DNA from: a virus
Reading direction: 5' to 3' (one strand)
DNA length: 33,988 bases
Virus record (IMG/VR): IMGVR_UViG_3300037189_014651
Span: 1-33,988 of that record
The translations under genes were made by a program, and so were the position numbers. The stretch's first letter is position 1; each line of letters opens with the position of its first letter. The notes below the pieces were generated by a model that had not been told where the DNA came from, did not search any database, and saw nothing but the letters and a program-made list of their open reading frames with translations. Of the stretch, positions 9,177 through 17,955 are shown in pieces.

Positions 9177-9536
9177 ATGAAACGCCTCGCCTCCCCTGCC
9201 TCATCCCGCCGCTTCGTGCTGATGCGCAAAGGGTCGCTGCTGCCTGCGCTCGCGGAATTGTTCGTGGGCCTTCCGCTCTTCATGGTTGCGGTGACGGCGA
9301 TGTTTCCCGGCGTGATGTGGGACCGCGTGCTGATCAGTGTACTTGTGTGGTGGGCTTTCGGCGTCGCGCTGGTCGGGCTGTGCATCCGGTCCAATCACAT
9401 CATCGGGCCCGGCACCTCGCCGTCACCGCCTATAGACCCGAGGCTTCCCGCCGCCGCGCCGCCGCCGACGAAGCCGGCCACCAGCGCCGGGAACCGCTTG
9501 TCCATGAACTCGCGGAAGCTTGCGTCCTCGAGGTAA
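9177..9536 (+). CDS. Probable small two-helix membrane protein, opposite strand
   Basis: This is the only plausible plus-strand gene in the window. It fills a 301-base hole between minus-strand genes and then overlaps antisense the last 142 bases of the giant gene. The 119-residue product has two strong hydrophobic segments, about residues 20-44 and 48-69, separated by a short MWDR turn. A basic N-terminus (MKRLASPASSRRF) precedes them and a Pro/Ser-rich tail follows. Around four fifths of the codons in the first 80 end in G or C, as expected for a real gene here. No convincing Shine-Dalgarno precedes the ATG; the alternative Met at 9222 has none either. A LexA-like box sits 29 bases upstream. 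No family recognised; a holin-like, toxin-like or division-inhibitor role is only speculation. Confidence 0.45.
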   Translation: MKRLASPASSRRFVLMRKGSLLPALAELFVGLPLFMVAVTAMFPGVMWDRVLISVLVWWAFGVALVGLCIRSNHIIGPGTSPSPPIDPRLPAAAPPPTKPATSAGNRLSMNSRKLASSR

Positions 9537-12500
9537 CGGTTGCGGATCGCGTCGATCGCGTATTTCGCCTTGTCGCCGACTTTCTTGACGGTCCCCATCG
9601 CCGCCTGCGCGCCTTCGAAGCCGGGGAAGTTCTGCGCCAGGAACTCGAGCGTCTTGACGGCGTCCGCGCCTTTGCCGATGCGGCCCTGCCAGGACACGCC
9701 GTGGGCGGGCTGGTTCATCTTGTAGTTCGAGACGCCGTCGAGCGGGCCCGGCACGACCGGCGCCGCCTCGAGCGCATCGATCGGCGGCGGGACGACGTCG
9801 TCGATCACCGCCGGCGGGACTTGGCCCATCGGCTCGCGGGCCGGGTAGTAATCCGTCCACGGCTCGGGGCTGACCGCTGACGCGCGGGCCTGCGTCTGCT
9901 CAAAGGTGAGGCCCGTGATCGGGTGGCGAAGGCGCAGGTTTTCGCCGTCGTCCCAAAGGCCTTGGGCGTTCCAGCGGCCGGTGTCGAGCGTTTGCCGGAT
10001 CGGGCCGCGGCCCGGCGTTTCCGGCAAGTTGCGATCGCCAGGATTGAGCGGGCCGGGAAGAATGTCGTCGCGCGGCGCGGTGTCGATCGGGCGGATGCTT
10101 TTGCCTTCGCGCACGCGCTTGGCCGCCTCGAGCGCGGCGCGCACTTGCTGCTCGCGCAGCGCCGCGTCGCGGCCATCGATGATGCCCTGCGCGCCGAAAG
10201 CGTCGACAGCGCCCTCCACGTCCGCGTGCGTCGCCAGATGCGCGTCCCACGCCAGGAGATCGCCATTGTTGGTGACTGCCCAGCGCGTGCCGGGCTGAAG
10301 GCGATCGCGCATGCTCAGCTGCACCGCCTCGAACAGGTCGTTCGCGGACGGGTTTTGACGCACGACGATCGTCGGGTCGTAGAGCGACGGCGCTTGCGCG
10401 TGGGCCGGGTTCTCGATCTCGATGTCGCCGCTCGACCAGCGCTGCGGGCCCTGGCCCTGCGGCGTCGACACGGGCTCGTCCAGCACGTTGGCGCCAGGCC
10501 GTCCGCCGGCCCCGCCGGGCGGGTAGACCATGACCCGCGCTTCGCCATCGATCACCTGCGGTGGGGTTGGCGTAGGCGCCGGAGACGGCCCTCCCCCGCC
10601 GGGGGGCAAGCGACCTGTCGGCGGCGTGACGATCGGCGCGCCGGGTCCGCCGATTGCGGTGGGCGGCGTCGGCGTGACGTTGCGCATGGCGGGGCCGGCG
10701 CGCTCTGTGCGCGCAAAGTAGAGGTTGCGCGCCTCCTCCATCGTTTCGATGTCGGACTTCGGACGCACTTCATCGCCGGTGAAGCGCACGCCGGCTTGCG
10801 GCGGATCGCTCCAGCGCACCTGCGGCGAGGCGCCAAATGCATCATGCCCCGCCATCGTCAGCGCCCAGCGATCGTCCCGGCGCTCGATCATGCCCGCATC
10901 GAGCAGGTAGTTGATCGTGCCCTCCGAGGCCTTCGTGGACCCGGTCACGCTGATTTCGGCGAGCGCTTGGCGCTCTCGAGGCTGCAGGCTCGAGGACACG
11001 CTGCGAATTGAGCGCTGGTTCGGCATGGGCGGGGCGATGAATTCAGCCTCCCCGCGCAGGCGCGCCGCGCCGTTTTCGATCGTGCGCGATGCGTTGTCGC
11101 GCAGATCGCGCGCGATCGCCGTCGCGCCTGGGCCCAAGAACCGCACGCCTTCGTCCAGCACGCCGCCGGCGATCGCGCCGGCAGTCACGCCGCCAAACGC
11201 GCCAGCGGCGATGTCGCCGGCGTCGCCGCCGAGGGCCGCCTGGCCCGCCGCCCCACCAAGGCCGCCGCCGGCCATTCGCGAAAGCGTGATCAAGCCCTCT
11301 CGCGTGTACGAGCGCGGGCTCGTCAGCTTGCGGGCGACGCGACCGCCGAGGAATGCCATCCCGACGCTGCCCAGCGTCGCCAACGCCGCCCTTTGCCGCC
11401 CCTGATACGATTCCATGTCCACCAGCGGGCCCGGCAGGTCCGCGCGCTGATCCTCGTACTGCGGCACGATTTGCTCGCCCGCAGGCCCGGATTGCGGCCG
11501 GTAGGCCTCGCGAGACCCCACGATCCCCACCGTGGTCCAGCGCCCATTGAGCGCGTCGCCTTCGAAGCGGGCGACCGTGGTGTAGCGCCGGCCGTCGGCG
11601 GTTTCGACCTGCCCGAAGCGCACCGGCGTGCCGTCTTGGAGCTCAGCCGAGGCCGAGCGGCCTGATCCTGGCGCGATGACGACGGTCAATTGGCCCTTGA
11701 GTTCGGCGGGCGAGATGATCGGCTTGCCGTCGTCGAGCGCGTTGATGGCCGGACGCCCGAACAAAGGATCCATCTGGCGCGGGGTTTCGCCGTCTTCGGC
11801 GCGTGCATCGTCGGCGCCGATAACGGCGGCCGTGCCGGCGAGGCCGATGCCGGTCGTGGCGAGCGCATTGGCGATGTCAGAACGGGGCCGCTTCCCCCCG
11901 GCCAATTGAGAAGGCGCTTTTTGGCCGCTGAGCGCATCTACCAAATGCTGGCGGATCTGCGTTTCCAAGAACGCGCGCGCGGCCTCGTCGTCAGCCGGGA
12001 TGCCGTTTCGCGTGAGCGCCTGCGTGATCGCGTCGGGCATGAAATCCGGCGTCACCTGCGTGTGATGATCCATCTGCCACAGTTGCTCGATGGCATCATC
12101 CAGCGCGGTTTCAAGCGCTGGCGAGACGGAAGCGTCGCGAGGCTCGTTGCTAATCGGCCCTGCGTACCCCTCAACGCTTGGGGCGCGCACGCCAGACTGC
12201 ATCTGCGTCCCGTAATGCTGCTCTCCGAGCGCGCGCACCTGCGCGACCGCTTTGCGATCATTGCGAGGCAGACCGCGCGCCGCAAGCGCCGCCGCCACCG
12301 CCGCATCGTCGGCGAAAGCGCTCTCCCCCGCCGTTTCGACTAGGTCGTTAAACGCAGTCTCAATGGCCTCGTCGCGCTTGGCTGCTCGCGCGGCCCCTTT
12401 CGCCCCCTTGACGCCCCGGAAAAACGGCGCGGCCATCGCCGCAACGCCAGCCATCTGCAGGATGTTGGCGAGGCTCTCGTCCCCTTCCCCATCCTCAGCG

Positions 12501-15500
12501 CTCGCATCGGTCGTGCCGGCCGCAACAGCGCCAGCGCCGGCGACAATAGAGGCGATGTCTTCGCCTTTAGGCCGGCGCGCGCCAGCAACGGGAAGCGGGC
12601 CAGGAACGTCATCGGCCATGCCGCCGGTTTGAAGATCAAAGCCGTGCGGGGCTTGATATGGGCCGGGGAACTCCTTCGCCGCGTCGCTCATGCGGCCGGC
12701 TTGCAGGTCAAAGCCGTGCGGCGCCGGGTACGGGCCCGAACCAAACGCAGACGCCTGTCCGGAGCCTCCTGCGCCGCCAGAGCCCCCAGGCCCGCCCGTA
12801 AGCGGCCCAGGAACAGCCGCGTCTACGCTTCCTGGCTGTCCTTGAGGTTCTGAAAGTCCTTGCGACGCAGGTAGTCCTCGATCTCCTGATCCTGCGCTTC
12901 TTGCGCGTCTTCCGGCTGCAATTCGATCATCTCCGCGCTTGAGCGCGGCATCGATCCGGGCACGATCGATGCCGAGCGCTGTGGCGCGCTCGACGGCGGC
13001 ATTGGCGTAATCCGGTTGATCGTCATCTGTGTACCCTCCCTTTCCTGCAGCCTTGGCGCGCGCCTCAAACTCAGCCACCTGTTCAGGCGTCATCTTTGAG
13101 AAATCGTACAAGCGCTTCTCAGGATACCATAACAGCGCCTGCAGATCAGCCATCGTCAGGTCAGGGTTCTCTTTCTGCAGTTCTCGCAGAACCGTCGCCA
13201 TGACCTCGCGGATCTGGCGCCGCTGCGGCGGGCCGCTCGGCTGCTCGATTTGGCCGTCGAGATACTTCCAAAGCGCATTTCCGCCCTTGCGGAGCTCGTC
13301 GCCGACCGAAATGCGCTCCGCATCATCAGCGCCCGCGCCAAGCACGTCGTCGAGCAAACCACGCGAGTTATGGCCGAGCCGCCCGATCAGCGCCATCTGG
13401 TCGCGCGCGTCGGGGTCTTGGCTTGCCGCGCGGATCGCTAATGCAACGCCGTCGAGATCTCCGACCGTCATACGCCGCCCGATGATCGCCTCAAACGCCC
13501 GCTTGTCCTCGGGGTCAAGCAATTCAATGAGGCTGCGCAATTGCACACGCTTCGCGGCAACCATTTCGGGGTTTTCTTCAAGCAGCTTGCCGATCCAGCG
13601 CCCCCAGGTTCGCATGAACCAGCGATCAATCGTCAATTGCCCGAACTCGCCATGCAAGTTCATGAGGAAGCCGTTGCCGATCTTTGGCCCGAAGATCGCA
13701 GCGCCGAATACTTCTTCGTCGAGAAGCCCGTCCTTAACCCTGATGCCCGTGAAATCTTGGATGTCGCGAACAGTGTGCTTCTTGGTCAAGAAGTCACGCA
13801 CGACATCGATCCCGTGCTGGTCCACGAGATCATTGAAAACCCGCATCGATTTGTTGATCGCCTTCTGCGCCTCACCCGCCTGGATGTTGGTCGGCATTCG
13901 GCCGGTGGCCTTGAATTGTTGATAGGCCTGCTCGGCAAGTTCGAAATTCTTGTTGACCTTCTGCCCGTTGGACGTGAGCGCGAGCGCCACCGTGAACGCG
14001 AAACGGGCATTGGCGTCGCTGGCGATCTCAGGATGCACTTCCTCGAGCACAGACAGCGCCTTCGTCACGCGGTCGTCGTACCAGCCGATCGCGTTTGCGT
14101 TGTCTTTCAGCGCGTGCAGCGCGTCGCCAAGCGCCATCCGCGCGACATACTCGCGCGTGGCTTGCGTATCTTCGGACAGATCGACCCGGTTTGCACGCGC
14201 ACGCTCTCGAAAACGCGCGTCGAGCGTCTTTTTGAAGTCGCGATTGGTCGCAAAAACCGTTTCCTTCGCGAGCTTTTCCGCGGGCTCCAAGCCCGTAATC
14301 TCGTCGATCGTCGACGGGACCGCGCGCCCAGGCAGCAAAGACCCGTCGAACGTCTTGCCCGAGGCGACATCGTCGATGAACGCTTGAACTTGTTTGCGCG
14401 TCGCGTTCTTTTCCGGCGGGAACCGGCGCAAGAACGCCTCTTGTTCGTTTTTGAAGAAACGCACGCCCGCTGCAGACAGCGCGTCGAGCATCTCCTGCCC
14501 TTTTGCGCGCTCGGGAAGGATATCAACCGGGCGCGCACGCGTGACGTCTTTGGCATCTGACGCCGCTTCCACAAGCCTCCATACTTTCTCTTCGTCGAGC
14601 TTTAGCGGCATGACCTCGCGCGCGCGGGCGCCGACGCTGTTGCGAATGTTGTACGCCTCTTGGCGAAGATTGGGGGGCTGGGCGTCTGGCAGCGGACCAG
14701 GCACTTGAGCCTCTATTGAACCCACAGCATCACCGATGCGCCGCGGGACAATCTGGTTTTCTACCGGCACGTCTTCGTCGAGCCAGATAGGCCGCGCAGC
14801 CCGCTGCTCATCCGTCAGGTCGATGCGCGCCTGCGCTGCTCGCGCGCGAACTTCGTATTGGTCGCGATAGTAACGATCCGCCGCGACCTGCTTTGTCGCC
14901 TTGTTCAGATCATCAACAAGCCCGCGCAATTCTTCGCGGTACATTTCCGCAGCGCGGAACGCATCAAGGTTTTCTGGCGTGCCGTCAGGCGATCGACCAT
15001 AGGCGGCGCCCGCCTCATCTAGAGCGCGCTTGACGTCCTTGAGGTCTTGCACAATCGGCGCGACGCGAGGATCGGCCAGCACTTCTGCAGAGTTCCGCGC
15101 ATTCGAAACCAGTTCCGCGCCGTCCTCGATCCCCAGAAGGTGATCGAGTTCATGAACAACTGTACTGCGCTGCGTTGCTGCGATCGATTCTCTCGATGGC
15201 GCCGGCTTGCCGTAGGCGATCGCATTCCAATCTGCGACGGTAAACGCGTCCTCCGGATCCTGCAGCGCAATGCGCTTCTTCGCCGGCGAAATCGCCCCTC
15301 CAACGGACCCGTCCGCGTCCAGTTCACGCGTGACCGTGTAGCCAGAACCCTCAAAAAGCGCTCCAACCTCGGGGTGATCGACGACCTGCTCAAGCGGCAG
15401 ACCTTCGGCCCGCGCCACGTCGCGAGCCTTGCGCGCGGCGTTGATCACTGAAGCGCGCTTGCGGGTATCGTTCAGGCTGATGCCGCTGAACGGCACCTTG

Positions 15501-17284
15501 TAGCGCTTCATCGAAATCCGATCGCGAAGGTCAGACTCGCTCGCCACCGCCGGCAGGTTAAGCTGCATGCCTCGATCGCTGGCTTCGGTTTCCCAATTGC
15601 CTGCAGCATTCTTGCGCGCCTTGTACGTCGCCCAAATCTCCTCCCGCGTCGCTCCGTTGGCGGCGGCCTCTTCGGCGCCTCGCAGCGCCTGCTGGAACTT
15701 TGGATTGCCGAGCCCCGCGAGCCGCGCAGCAACAGCACCGCCGATCATCACCGCCGGCGCCACCGTCCAGGGGTTAAACTCCTCCTCCCCGTCAAGCGCA
15801 TCCGCGGCCGCCGCCGCGCCGAGCGCGCCGACGCCGAGCGCCACGTCCGGATTTACGCCCCAGCGCTGACGCGCCCGATCGGCGGCCGGCAACGGACCCG
15901 GTAGAGCCTCGTCGGCCATCTGCGCATCCGGAAACTGCGACCGCGCAGATGGATCGCTCGTCGGCCGATAGTCATCCATCGGGCCTTCGGAGCGTCCGCC
16001 GCGGGCGCGCCCGTCGCCCATGCCCTCGACCTCGAAACGGCGCGTGAGCGCGGTCTCGACCTCGGCCATATCGTCTGGCCCCAGCACCGCGCGCGCGCGG
16101 TTCCAATCGCCGCTCGTCCACGCCTCTGCGCGCTTGCCCGCCAAATCACCGAGGCCATACTCTTTGAGGATGGCGTCCGCGTTGCGGTAGCCGGTCAGCG
16201 GGCGCGCGCTGAGCCCATCGACAGCGTCAAGCGCGAAGGGATCGTTCTCATTGACGGCCGCCGAGCGCGGGATGCGCGCGTCGGAGCGGCCCATGTCGGT
16301 TGCGCGCGGCAGGCCGGGCGGGATCTCGTCAGCGAGGTCGGGTGCACGGCCCCCGGCGCCGACCGGCGGACGCCAGCCGAAGCCCTTTGCGATCGCAGAT
16401 CCCGCTTCTTCAGCCCTAAACGGGCCAAGACCTGCAGCGAGGTCGCCGGCGATGCCGAGCGCGTTGGCCGCAAACATCGCGCCCTGCCCGGCGGCGTCGG
16501 CATATGCGCGTCCCGCAGACGTCTCGTCGCCCGCCCGGAACGCTTGGTCGCCGCGCTGCACAAGATCATAGGCCTCGACCGCCGGCTGGAAAGTCGCCCC
16601 ATAAGCCAATTGCCGCTTCGCATCGTCGATCACCGCCGGAGCGCGCGCAATGGCGCCGGGAATCTCCGGGGCGAACGTGCGCGCAAGGCTTCCCACGTTG
16701 CTCGCCGACATGCCGATATCTTCGCCGAAGGCGCGCGCGCGCGTCCCTAGACTTGGCCGCGGCGCCGCGACAATGATTTCGTTCGGATCGGGAGCCGTCA
16801 GAGACGGAGCGCCGGCGATCTTGCCGCGCGCCGAGCTCTCGAGGTCGCGATTGAGCGCGCCAAGCGTCAAGTCGGACAGGCTGTCGCCGAACGCGCCAAA
16901 CCTGCGGCCCACCTCTTCGCCACCGAGGCGAAAGCGGTCGTCGATCGTCGGCTCGAACACCGACGGCGGCAGGCGCGGATCGACCGGCGGCGCCGGCGCG
17001 ATCGTTGACGTGCCCGGCGCGGCGGGCGTCAGCGCGATCGGATCGCCCGCGAGATACTGCCGGGCGCCGCCTGGCGCGCCCAGCCCTCCAAGCCCCGACA
17101 TCGGCGGCGGGATCTCCTCCGCGACAGGCGGAAGCCCGAGACCTGTCCGCGTCGCATTGATCTTGGCCGTCAGGCTCTGGTTGAAAGCCGCCCAGGATCC
17201 GGGTTCCGGCGCGACCTCAATGCCCGTTTTCGCCTTGATCGCCGCAGACATCTGCGCGAAGGCCTTAGCCCGATTGTCAGCCAT
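9395..17284 (-). CDS. Giant multidomain virion-associated protein with zincin motif and PGPL repeats
   Basis: About 2,629 residues. The ATG at 17284 forms a TGATG overlap with the gp4-like stop after GAGG; a GTG lies one codon upstream. Order: Pro/Gly-rich N-terminus; hydrophobic hairpin (480-525); a region with EEIWATY, then DHPEVGALFEGSGY and HELDHLLGIED (711-721). That resembles the LPD23-type domain of phage polyvalent proteins and fits the zincin consensus HExxHxxGxxD. Next is a long helical domain (about 950-1390) with FGQLTIDRWFMRTWGRW, a pattern known from other giant phage proteins. Further hydrophobic segments follow, then a winged-helix-like stretch (LQPRERQALAEI), a Pro-rich linker and a short C-terminal hydrophobic segment. 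PGPL or PGPM occurs at 462, 862, 1492, 1561, 1951, 2410, 2512 and 2625. Position between tail adaptor and ejection genes suggests it is packaged and injected. Whether the zincin is active is unknown. Confidence 0.8.
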   Translation of the reverse strand: MADNRAKAFAQMSAAIKAKTGIEVAPEPGSWAAFNQSLTAKINATRTGLGLPPVAEEIPPPMSGLGGLGAPGGARQYLAGDPIALTPAAPGTSTIAPAPPVDPRLPPSVFEPTIDDRFRLGGEEVGRRFGAFGDSLSDLTLGALNRDLESSARGKIAGAPSLTAPDPNEIIVAAPRPSLGTRARAFGEDIGMSASNVGSLARTFAPEIPGAIARAPAVIDDAKRQLAYGATFQPAVEAYDLVQRGDQAFRAGDETSAGRAYADAAGQGAMFAANALGIAGDLAAGLGPFRAEEAGSAIAKGFGWRPPVGAGGRAPDLADEIPPGLPRATDMGRSDARIPRSAAVNENDPFALDAVDGLSARPLTGYRNADAILKEYGLGDLAGKRAEAWTSGDWNRARAVLGPDDMAEVETALTRRFEVEGMGDGRARGGRSEGPMDDYRPTSDPSARSQFPDAQMADEALPGPLPAADRARQRWGVNPDVALGVGALGAAAAADALDGEEEFNPWTVAPAVMIGGAVAARLAGLGNPKFQQALRGAEEAAANGATREEIWATYKARKNAAGNWETEASDRGMQLNLPAVASESDLRDRISMKRYKVPFSGISLNDTRKRASVINAARKARDVARAEGLPLEQVVDHPEVGALFEGSGYTVTRELDADGSVGGAISPAKKRIALQDPEDAFTVADWNAIAYGKPAPSRESIAATQRSTVVHELDHLLGIEDGAELVSNARNSAEVLADPRVAPIVQDLKDVKRALDEAGAAYGRSPDGTPENLDAFRAAEMYREELRGLVDDLNKATKQVAADRYYRDQYEVRARAAQARIDLTDEQRAARPIWLDEDVPVENQIVPRRIGDAVGSIEAQVPGPLPDAQPPNLRQEAYNIRNSVGARAREVMPLKLDEEKVWRLVEAASDAKDVTRARPVDILPERAKGQEMLDALSAAGVRFFKNEQEAFLRRFPPEKNATRKQVQAFIDDVASGKTFDGSLLPGRAVPSTIDEITGLEPAEKLAKETVFATNRDFKKTLDARFRERARANRVDLSEDTQATREYVARMALGDALHALKDNANAIGWYDDRVTKALSVLEEVHPEIASDANARFAFTVALALTSNGQKVNKNFELAEQAYQQFKATGRMPTNIQAGEAQKAINKSMRVFNDLVDQHGIDVVRDFLTKKHTVRDIQDFTGIRVKDGLLDEEVFGAAIFGPKIGNGFLMNLHGEFGQLTIDRWFMRTWGRWIGKLLEENPEMVAAKRVQLRSLIELLDPEDKRAFEAIIGRRMTVGDLDGVALAIRAASQDPDARDQMALIGRLGHNSRGLLDDVLGAGADDAERISVGDELRKGGNALWKYLDGQIEQPSGPPQRRQIREVMATVLRELQKENPDLTMADLQALLWYPEKRLYDFSKMTPEQVAEFEARAKAAGKGGYTDDDQPDYANAAVERATALGIDRARIDAALKRGDDRIAAGRRARSAGSGDRGLPASQGLSEPQGQPGSVDAAVPGPLTGGPGGSGGAGGSGQASAFGSGPYPAPHGFDLQAGRMSDAAKEFPGPYQAPHGFDLQTGGMADDVPGPLPVAGARRPKGEDIASIVAGAGAVAAGTTDASAEDGEGDESLANILQMAGVAAMAAPFFRGVKGAKGAARAAKRDEAIETAFNDLVETAGESAFADDAAVAAALAARGLPRNDRKAVAQVRALGEQHYGTQMQSGVRAPSVEGYAGPISNEPRDASVSPALETALDDAIEQLWQMDHHTQVTPDFMPDAITQALTRNGIPADDEAARAFLETQIRQHLVDALSGQKAPSQLAGGKRPRSDIANALATTGIGLAGTAAVIGADDARAEDGETPRQMDPLFGRPAINALDDGKPIISPAELKGQLTVVIAPGSGRSASAELQDGTPVRFGQVETADGRRYTTVARFEGDALNGRWTTVGIVGSREAYRPQSGPAGEQIVPQYEDQRADLPGPLVDMESYQGRQRAALATLGSVGMAFLGGRVARKLTSPRSYTREGLITLSRMAGGGLGGAAGQAALGGDAGDIAAGAFGGVTAGAIAGGVLDEGVRFLGPGATAIARDLRDNASRTIENGAARLRGEAEFIAPPMPNQRSIRSVSSSLQPRERQALAEISVTGSTKASEGTINYLLDAGMIERRDDRWALTMAGHDAFGASPQVRWSDPPQAGVRFTGDEVRPKSDIETMEEARNLYFARTERAGPAMRNVTPTPPTAIGGPGAPIVTPPTGRLPPGGGGPSPAPTPTPPQVIDGEARVMVYPPGGAGGRPGANVLDEPVSTPQGQGPQRWSSGDIEIENPAHAQAPSLYDPTIVVRQNPSANDLFEAVQLSMRDRLQPGTRWAVTNNGDLLAWDAHLATHADVEGAVDAFGAQGIIDGRDAALREQQVRAALEAAKRVREGKSIRPIDTAPRDDILPGPLNPGDRNLPETPGRGPIRQTLDTGRWNAQGLWDDGENLRLRHPITGLTFEQTQARASAVSPEPWTDYYPAREPMGQVPPAVIDDVVPPPIDALEAAPVVPGPLDGVSNYKMNQPAHGVSWQGRIGKGADAVKTLEFLAQNFPGFEGAQAAMGTVKKVGDKAKYAIDAIRNRYLEDASFREFMDKRFPALVAGFVGGGAAAGSLGSIGGDGEVPGPMM
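12617..12736 (-). repeat. Imperfect 72-bp tandem repeat inside the giant gene
   Basis: Two copies at 72-base spacing encode GPYPAPHGFDLQAGRM and GPYQAPHGFDLQTGGM, separated by SDAAKEFP. A PGPL motif follows directly after the second copy. The DNA copies share most bases over about 48 positions, so this is a recent in-frame duplication of 24 codons in a linker between domains. Confidence 0.75.
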
Positions 17285-17955
17285 CACCAGCCTCTATTGC
17301 GCGAAGCGTCTCCGAGCCGCGCGACCTCGTCCGAGAAGGAAAGTTTCGGGGGCGCCGCATAGCGCGCACGCAGCCGCGTGTGGGCCGCCATCGCCATGCC
17401 CCGGTCTTCGGGGCTGAGTTCGCGGCCATACTCGCCAGCGAGGCGCTGGGCGAGCAGCAGCGCCATTCCCGCGTCGAACTCTTCCGGAAACGGCAAGACG
17501 TCGTCGATCAGGAGCGGCGCGGCGCGCACCCAGGCGGCGAGATCGGGGCGAAACATCCACGCCCGGTTCAGGCCCGCGGTGTTGAGCGTCAGGTTCGCGG
17601 TCGCGCCCTCGATGAGCCAGCCGTTCGGGGAAAGCGTCACCGGCGCGCCGGCGAAGGCGAGCCCGACGTCGATCACCTGCACGCGGGCCCCGTCAACCGG
17701 CTGCTCGGGCAGCGTGATGGTGATGCCGCCCGCTGCCGCCAGGCGCGCCGACGGCTCGTCGTCGCTGATGGTCAGCGTCACGGACTGTTTCACCAGAACC
17801 GGCGGCAGGCTCACGCCGAAGCCGGCATATTGCGAGATCAGCTGATTGAGTTCGGTCAGACCCATCGCCAGCTGCGTGGCGCTTGGAGCCTGCAGCAAAA
17901 CGGCGACGCCGATTTTGCGGAGAGCCTTCTGGATGGTTTCGCGCGCGGTCGCCAT
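17284..17955 (-). CDS. P22 gp4-like tail accessory (head-to-tail adaptor) protein with inserted beta domain
   Basis: 223 residues. The N-terminus (ETIQKALRKIGVAVLLQAPS, then LTELNQLISQYAGFG) matches the helical start of gp4-type adaptors, which bind the portal ring. The C-terminal part (LPFPEEFDAGMALLLAQRLA, then ARYAA) matches their second helical half. Between them, residues about 58-147 form a beta-rich module with ITITLPEQP, VTLSPNGWLIEG and a Trp-containing end. That module resembles small fibre-type beta domains and makes the protein longer than P22 gp4. The start at 17955 abuts a stem-loop and has no clear Shine-Dalgarno. It ends in a TGATG overlap with the giant gene. Confidence 0.7.
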   Translation of the reverse strand: MATARETIQKALRKIGVAVLLQAPSATQLAMGLTELNQLISQYAGFGVSLPPVLVKQSVTLTISDDEPSARLAAAGGITITLPEQPVDGARVQVIDVGLAFAGAPVTLSPNGWLIEGATANLTLNTAGLNRAWMFRPDLAAWVRAAPLLIDDVLPFPEEFDAGMALLLAQRLAGEYGRELSPEDRGMAMAAHTRLRARYAAPPKLSFSDEVARLGDASRNRGW

